10,043 nt of DNA, taken from NCBI GenBank assembly GCA_022791355.1, contig JAAVYX010000201.1, positions 1 to 10,043 of the forward strand. Direction: 5' to 3'. The notes beneath the pieces are model-generated. The model had not been told where the DNA came from, ran no database searches, and was given only the letters and a program-made list of their open reading frames with translations. The translations under genes and the position numbers were made by a program. Source of the DNA: Clostridiales bacterium. Lineage in GTDB: Bacteria > Bacillota > Clostridia > Oscillospirales > Acutalibacteraceae. Positions 6,510-10,043 of the stretch are shown piece after piece (the stretch's first letter is position 1; each line of letters starts with the position of its first letter).

Positions 6510-6560
6510 GACAAACCGAGCGGGGCTAACAGCGTCCCGTTCGGTTTGTCCCTTTTTTAT
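6510..6560 (+). terminator. Strong rho-independent terminator of the 5052-6497 unit
   Basis: GACAAACCGAGCGGGG (6510-6525) pairs over 16 positions, with GU wobbles, to 6535-6550 across a 9-nt loop, followed by CCTTTTTTATTT. It begins 13 bp after the stop codon of the propeller-like gene. Confidence 0.9.
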
Positions 6561-6622
6561 TTCGTACTTTCTGGTTGCTTGGCTAAGAGGCCCATACCAG
6601 TTTGCGTGTAACGCGCATATGC

Positions 6623-6660
6623 CAAAAGAACCCGAACGCGTCGGCGTTCGGGTTCTTTTG
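6623..6660. terminator. Perfect 17-bp hairpin, bidirectional terminator-like
   Basis: CAAAAGAACCCGAACGC (6623-6639) pairs perfectly with 6644-6660 across the tetraloop GTCG. The GC core is flanked by an A-run on the left and a T-run on the right, the form of a bidirectional terminator. The + strand transcript already has a terminator 75 bp earlier, so this may be a backup or serve - strand transcription. Confidence 0.7.
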
Positions 6661-7132
6661 TAAGGCCGTGAGGAAAGCCGGTGTCGCGCATTTTCAGAAA
6701 AATAAAAAAGACGCGTTTGCGGTTGACCCACGCGGATTTACGAGGCCGATTCGCACAAGCTTCGTTCTCTGGACTGCCGTTTGCAAAACGATTTTGGCTG
6801 TGTTCGACCGACTTTTGCGCGGCTGCTGTTGGGCGGTCTTAAGGGGGCTTTGCCTGCGGGCCGCTTTCCTAATTGGCTGCCGTTTGCTCCAAAGAACAGC
6901 GGTATCCTCCGCCTGATGCGCATATTTATCCTCATAAAACGCCAAAGATCCTAGAGGCCAACAGGAACGGAACCGGCTGCCGCCCGTCAAATCCGACAAC
7001 GACAAAGCCCCCTTGGTCCGCCCGTAAGGGCCGCCCAAGGGGGCTGATAGATATGGCGCTTTGAAGGACGGACGGTATAAGAAATAGCCGACAGCCGGTT
7101 GTTAGCAAAGGCGGTCCGCGCTTTAGCCGCCG
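6661..7132. other. Gene-free interval between convergent genes
   Basis: No supported coding frame: the open frames are Arg/Ser-rich without recognisable motifs and have no ribosome-binding site. The only structured element I can support is the hairpin at 7006-7045. A TTGACC at 6723-6728 resembles a -35 but has no -10 at the right distance. Confidence 0.6.
7006..7045 (-). terminator. Terminator for the coiled-coil gene
   Basis: On the - strand, AGCCCCCTTGG (7045-7035) pairs perfectly with CCAAGGGGGCT (7016-7006), with an inner GCCC/GGGC stem, then CTTTGTCGTTGTC. It lies about 90 bp after the stop of the 7133-7888 gene in the right orientation. The T-run is interrupted, so termination may be partial. 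Confidence 0.6.
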
Positions 7133-7888
7133 CTATCCTACCGTATCGATGGCAGGAGCTGGGGAAGGGGCGGCGGAAGCCGCCGCTGTCTGCGCCGTAT
7201 ACTGCCGGACAGCCGTATCCACCGAGACCGTGCCGGAAAGCGTCTGCGCCTGCGTTTTCAACTCGGTTCGGGTAGCTGCCATCTGCTCCTGAAAGCGGTT
7301 GCTTACTTCCGCCTCGCGGATATAACCGTGCTCCCGGATGGCGCGCATCGACCGGCGGCGGCGAAGCTCTAACTGCACGCGCTGAGCTTGGCGAAACTCC
7401 TTGTCCCGCTCATAACGGGCGCGCTGGCATTCCGCCAAGCGTTCCCGCTCCAGATCCCGTTTCTTCTTTCCCGCCCGGTTGATAGCCTTTTGCAATTGGT
7501 GGATAGCGGCCCTGATCTGGTCGGCGTTTTCACTGTCCTGCCGCAGGGCCGCTTTGAACTGGGCGATACAGCGCCGGGCATATCCTGCGGCCGCGTTGAC
7601 CTGCGTCCGGTTCCGCGCTCTGGCCAAACGGGCGTAGGCCTGCATGGGCGCGTCCCCATAGTGCATACTATTTTTGGGGATCTGAAAGCGTTTTTTCTGC
7701 GACTCTATTTGTTCCCGCGCGTCCCGTATCATTTCATACAGACTGGTGAGCTTCTTCTCCCGCGCCGACGGAGCGAGAGCGGCCAGCGCCGCCGGCGTAT
7801 CGCCCGGTTGCAGAGAATCCGCCTGCTGCTTCACAGCATTTTGCCGCGGGAATGCCGCGCCCGCGCCGCTTATTCTCATATCGCTCAT
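7133..7888 (-). CDS. Basic coiled-coil protein of unknown function (251 aa)
   Basis: Not recognised as a named family, though the frame looks conserved and real. The N-terminus MSDMRISGAG is short and polar. Residues 42-70, 85-135 and especially 130-215 are long charged helices (KKKRDLERERLAECQRARYE, LELRRRRSMRAIREHGYIRE) with heptad-like spacing, strongly basic; the C-terminus (216-251) is an Ala/Thr/Pro-rich tail. There is no signal peptide or membrane span, so it is likely cytoplasmic. The ATG is supported by AGGGGGGA on the - strand, 5 nt upstream, and a plausible sigma-A promoter lies 30-60 bp upstream. It stands alone, convergent with the 5052-6497 unit. It might be a structural or nucleic-acid-associated protein, but that rests only on charge and helicity. 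Confidence 0.75.
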   Translation of the reverse strand: MSDMRISGAGAAFPRQNAVKQQADSLQPGDTPAALAALAPSAREKKLTSLYEMIRDAREQIESQKKRFQIPKNSMHYGDAPMQAYARLARARNRTQVNAAAGYARRCIAQFKAALRQDSENADQIRAAIHQLQKAINRAGKKKRDLERERLAECQRARYERDKEFRQAQRVQLELRRRRSMRAIREHGYIREAEVSNRFQEQMAATRTELKTQAQTLSGTVSVDTAVRQYTAQTAAASAAPSPAPAIDTVG

Positions 7889-7916
7889 AACCGTCCCCCC
7901 TAAAAACCTCTGTTAT

Positions 7917-7946
7917 CTTATATATCGGCATATAATGGAAAAACAA
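7917..7946 (-). promoter_or_regulatory. Sigma-A-type promoter of the coiled-coil gene
   Basis: On the - strand TTGTTT (7946-7941) is followed by TATATA (7924-7919, spacer 16) or TATAAG (7922-7917, spacer 18). It lies about 30 bp upstream of the ATG of the 7133-7888 gene, giving a very short leader that contains the G-rich ribosome-binding site. Confidence 0.55.
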
Positions 7947-8282
7947 AAGAGGGAGCGAGGGTAGGCCGCGCTTTAAATGAAGGCGGGAGGAGAGACGGCT
8001 GCGTGAAAAGAGGTCTTTTGGCGCGCGGCCGCCGGACGCGGGGGCTGCGCCGAAAGCCTTTAGATGGAGGCGGCAGAAGAGAGCCGCCCTAATTATACCG
8101 CTGTATTTTACCGAAAATAGGTCCGAAAAGACAAGTTGAGCTTAGACGGATACCCCCGCGTTAACCGGCTGCGGAACAAGCGACGCAAGCATAGAACGCG
8201 GTGGGGACAGACCGGTAGGATCTGCGCGTATCTTTGGTTTCCGTATACGCGCCTGGTTCTTATGGAACGGGCCGGAAAAGCT
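7947..8282. other. Gene-free interval upstream of the coiled-coil gene
   Basis: No supported protein gene. There is a 6-bp GGCGGC/GCCGCC hairpin at 8069-8088 and an 8-bp GCGCGTAT/ATACGCGC hairpin at 8224-8252; the second is 30 bp beyond the stop of the DUF4364 gene and lacks a T-run, so it is at best a weak end signal. A short GTG frame (8003-8092, 29 codons) with GGGAGGAG 10 nt before it is noted but not called. Confidence 0.5.
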
Positions 8283-8855
8283 TTAATTAGGAGAATAGGG
8301 AATGTGGTCGTGGGTCATCAGTTCCACCACGCCGGTATAAATTGCCGAAGGGTCGTCCAGAAAAATTTCCCGAACCGTTTTAGCCTGTATCTCGTCCGCC
8401 ACCATAAGCCGTACCTTCATCAGCTCGACCCCACGGTCCATCACCGAGCAGCTGACGACGTATCCCCGCTCCGCCTTGGTGATTTCCACCTTGTTCTCCG
8501 CCTCCCGACGGATACGGGTGAGCAGCCTTACCGCCGATTTGACCGCCTTTTCCCGCACGGTTGCCGGTAAGTCCCGCTCGAGAATTACCACCACGCTTCG
8601 GCCTGAGTCGGTGAGCTCGTAAGCGTCCGGCTCATCTGGAGACAGGCGGATATTGCCCTGCTCCAGCAGATCCTGGATAGCCTGGCCCACCTCAAAGTAG
8701 TTGGCCAGGCCCTCGTAGTGGAAAAGCTCCTGAAGCAGCTGGCCGGACAGGGGCTGCCGGATGCTTTTGAGAAGATAACAGACCAGCAGACGAATCTCGG
8801 TTCGATTGATGAGACCGCCGGGCTCCACGCCCGCGCGGAAAGCGTCAAATTCCAT
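8283..8855 (-). CDS. DUF4364 family winged-helix protein (190 aa)
   Basis: Matches the clostridial DUF4364 family: NRTEIRLLVCYLLKSI (17-32), PLSGQLLQELF...GLANYFEVGQAIQDLLEQGNI (35-69), then YELTDSGRSVVVILERDLP (79-97) as the wing and end of a winged-helix DNA-binding fold. A C-terminal beta-rich domain (about 120-190) follows. The family is thought to be transcription regulators on fold grounds; targets are unknown to me. The length is typical of the family. The start is supported by AAAGGAG on the - strand (8870-8864), 8 nt upstream. It is single, with long gene-free DNA on both sides and hairpins in its leader, which suggests that its own expression is controlled. Confidence 0.9.
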   Translation of the reverse strand: MEFDAFRAGVEPGGLINRTEIRLLVCYLLKSIRQPLSGQLLQELFHYEGLANYFEVGQAIQDLLEQGNIRLSPDEPDAYELTDSGRSVVVILERDLPATVREKAVKSAVRLLTRIRREAENKVEITKAERGYVVSCSVMDRGVELMKVRLMVADEIQAKTVREIFLDDPSAIYTGVVELMTHDHIPYSPN

Positions 8856-8875
8856 GGGTCAGGCTCCTTTCTGAG

Positions 8876-8917
8876 AAAAACGCAGTATGCGCTGCGGTCC
8901 GCTCTGACGAGCGCCGC
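8876..8917 (-). promoter_or_regulatory. Possible attenuator in the DUF4364 leader
   Basis: On the - strand, GCGG-CGCTC, loop GTCA, GAGCG-GA-CCGC forms a hairpin (8917-8894). Directly after it CGCAG, loop CGCATA, CTGCG (8896-8881) forms a second hairpin followed by TTTTT (8880-8876), about 6 nt before the AAAGGAG. The two share bases 8894-8896, so they exclude each other, the layout of an antiterminator/terminator pair. The terminator stem is only 5 bp, so it would be weak, and no ligand-binding domain is recognised. Confidence 0.35.
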
Positions 8918-9119
8918 CTGCGGGCCGTTCCTTCGGACGGCTGTTATGGGCTGAGCCCCCGGTCAGCCGCTGACGTTCTACCCAGCGGCGGCCTTATCCG
9001 CCAAGCTTGGCCGTAAAACCCGGGAAACGCTGGCGACGGTCTAAAACGGAACTGGAAGGTTTGCAGACAACCGCCTGACAGACGGTTCTAACAATCTGCC
9101 AAAAAAGGAATTACAAAAT

Positions 9120-9147
9120 TGTATAGAGAAAGTTACATGCAGGGCAA
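9120..9147 (-). promoter_or_regulatory. Candidate promoter for the DUF4364 gene
   Basis: On the - strand TTGCCC (9147-9142), 16 bp, TATACA (9125-9120) continues as TATACAATTTTG. It would give a leader of about 255 nt that includes the hairpin pair before the ATG at 8855. A TACAA-AA-TTGTA dyad (9112-9123) overlaps the -10. Confidence 0.4.
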
Positions 9148-9545
9148 GGCGGAAGACCTATGCGCGACTGGCGAATGCCCGCCTAGAATGACAAGGCTGC
9201 GCTCCATGCATCCGGCTCATACGAATTGTTTTTTCCTAACTGGGCAGACTACTAGACTTTGGCAAGCCGGTCTATGGACGACCGTTTGACAGAGCGGCTC
9301 CTGACCGATAGAAAATCGGCCTGCCGAAAGCCGTTCTACGAGCGGGCTGTGCGCCGCAGAATCAAGCGGCTAATCAGGGGACGGGACCAGCGCGCCGAAC
9401 CCGGGAATACCTCCGGCGCCATTTGGGCCGCTTGTGCGAACGTTCCGCGAAGGCTGCGCGCCCTTTGCAAGCGGCGGCCGCCAGCCGATCTATGGACCGG
9501 CCGCCGGGCGTACAGTCCTTGGAGAGCCGGCTGGGCGATGCCGGA

Positions 9546-10043
9546 TCAGGAAAAGGACAGGGGCGGGATCTCAGACAGGGCGGAGGTTATACGCTGGTTG
9601 TCGGCGGGCCGCCGGTCCAGGCCGGACAGGCAGGCGGCGCCGTGGAGCTTACAGTTGGTCACTGTAAACAGGGGGGCCAGCTGTTCGCGCAGCAGGGGAC
9701 GGTAATCCCGTTCCGAACCGGCGGTAAAAAGCAGCGCCGCCCTTTTGGACGTGGGGATGGGCGGGCGCAGGTCCCGGGAAAAACGAGCGTTAAAGTAGGT
9801 CTGCATCCGGTCGACCACGGCCTTGAGAGGGGCGGGAAGGGCGGCGTTGTAGACCGGCGTGGCGATGATGACCAGCCGGGCGGCTTCAAAGTCCCGGTAA
9901 AAATCCTTCAAATCGGGCAGGGCGCAGCCCGGACGGGTTTTGCACCAGCCGCAGTCGATACAGGGAAGGGGCCGGGCGTCGTAGGCGTCGAACAGGCGGC
10001 AGCCGGCCTCCATGATCCCCTCCCTTTGCAGAAAGGCCCGGAC
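9546..10043 (-). CDS. Flavodoxin-family NAD(P)H-dependent oxidoreductase, 5' end outside the window
   Basis: The frame is open to the right edge, so the N-terminus with the usual GSPR flavin-phosphate loop is missing. The visible start reads VRAFLQREGI before MEAGCRLFDAYD, and the family normally continues across this point, so the Met at 10011-10013 is internal. Motifs present: PCIDCGWCKTRPGC, the family's C-x-x-C-x(4)-C segment; LVIIATPVYNAALPAPLKAVVDR, the strand and loop beside the FMN ring; and KRAALLFTAGSE, the next strand. It is probably a cytoplasmic FMN-binding reductase (PF03358 or PF02525 type) using NAD(P)H; the electron acceptor is unknown. The gene ends at a TGA at 9546-9548, followed by a 5-bp CCGGC/GCCGG stem without a T-run. 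Confidence 0.88.
   Translation of the reverse strand, partial: VRAFLQREGIMEAGCRLFDAYDARPLPCIDCGWCKTRPGCALPDLKDFYRDFEAARLVIIATPVYNAALPAPLKAVVDRMQTYFNARFSRDLRPPIPTSKRAALLFTAGSERDYRPLLREQLAPLFTVTNCKLHGAACLSGLDRRPADNQRITSALSEIPPLSFS

Larger units (their letters stand above)
8856..9545. other. Gene-free interval, 690 bp, with DUF4364 leader
   Basis: The left part (8856 to about 9150) is the probable leader and promoter of the DUF4364 gene, with hairpins at 8881-8896, 8894-8917 and 8924-8941. The right part (9150-9545) holds no supported gene. A 15-bp motif AGCCGGTCTATGGAC at 9265-9279 recurs at 9483-9497 with one mismatch. An Arg-rich + frame running from 9259 into the oxidoreductase gene is a shadow. 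Confidence 0.55.

Noticed and set aside
5967..6731. A 254-codon - strand frame over the end of the propeller-like gene
   Set aside because: It crosses the strong terminator at 6510-6560 and is antisense to a frame with a homologous module; its sequence is Arg-rich without motifs.
8003..8092. A 29-codon GTG frame preceded by GGGAGGAG, behind a TATAAT at 7931
   Set aside because: It is very short, Arg/Gly-rich as expected from GC-rich noise, has no -35 and no homology I recognise. Ribosome profiling would be needed to revive it.
9259..9705. A 148-codon + strand Arg-rich frame
   Set aside because: It overlaps the 3' end of the clearly recognised oxidoreductase gene on the other strand and has no ribosome-binding site or motif.

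Overview
The window looks like chromosomal DNA from a GC-rich anaerobic Firmicute of class Clostridia, most likely an Oscillospiraceae/Ruminococcaceae-type gut organism. The reasons are the presence of DUF4364 and DUF4474 proteins (both largely clostridial families), strong Shine-Dalgarno sequences such as AGGAGG and GGGGGG, and high GC (roughly 55-60 percent by eye). The families are recognised from memory of their sequence patterns; no search was run.

Layout, left to right: 1-696 holds no convincing gene. 697-1551 (-) is a tocopherol-cyclase-like protein. 1552-2433 is a long gene-free stretch with two + strand terminator-like hairpins that may bound a small RNA. 2434-3327 (-) is a calcineurin-type metallophosphoesterase, tightly coupled behind 3331-4590 (-), a membrane-anchored DUF4474 protein with an unusual Cys-Pro repeat tail. 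4591-5051 is a divergent regulatory region full of dyads and direct repeats. It leads into a two-gene + strand unit: 5052-5375 (small helical protein with a Cys-rich tail) and 5472-6497 (propeller-like protein whose C-terminus is a copy of the same helical module). That unit ends in a strong terminator at 6510-6560. 7133-7888 (-) is a conserved-looking coiled-coil protein of unknown function. 8283-8855 (-) is a DUF4364 winged-helix regulator with a possible attenuator in its leader. 9546-10043 (-) is a flavodoxin-family NAD(P)H oxidoreductase cut by the right edge.

The most distinctive part is the divergent locus 2434-6497. Three of its four proteins carry either a cysteine-rich tail or the same helical module, which may point to a cell-surface or spore-envelope role; this is inference. 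Only about 62 percent of the window is coding, low for Clostridia, and the intergenic DNA is GC-rich with many short dyads. I see no tRNA, rRNA, CRISPR array, transposase or complete mobile element.
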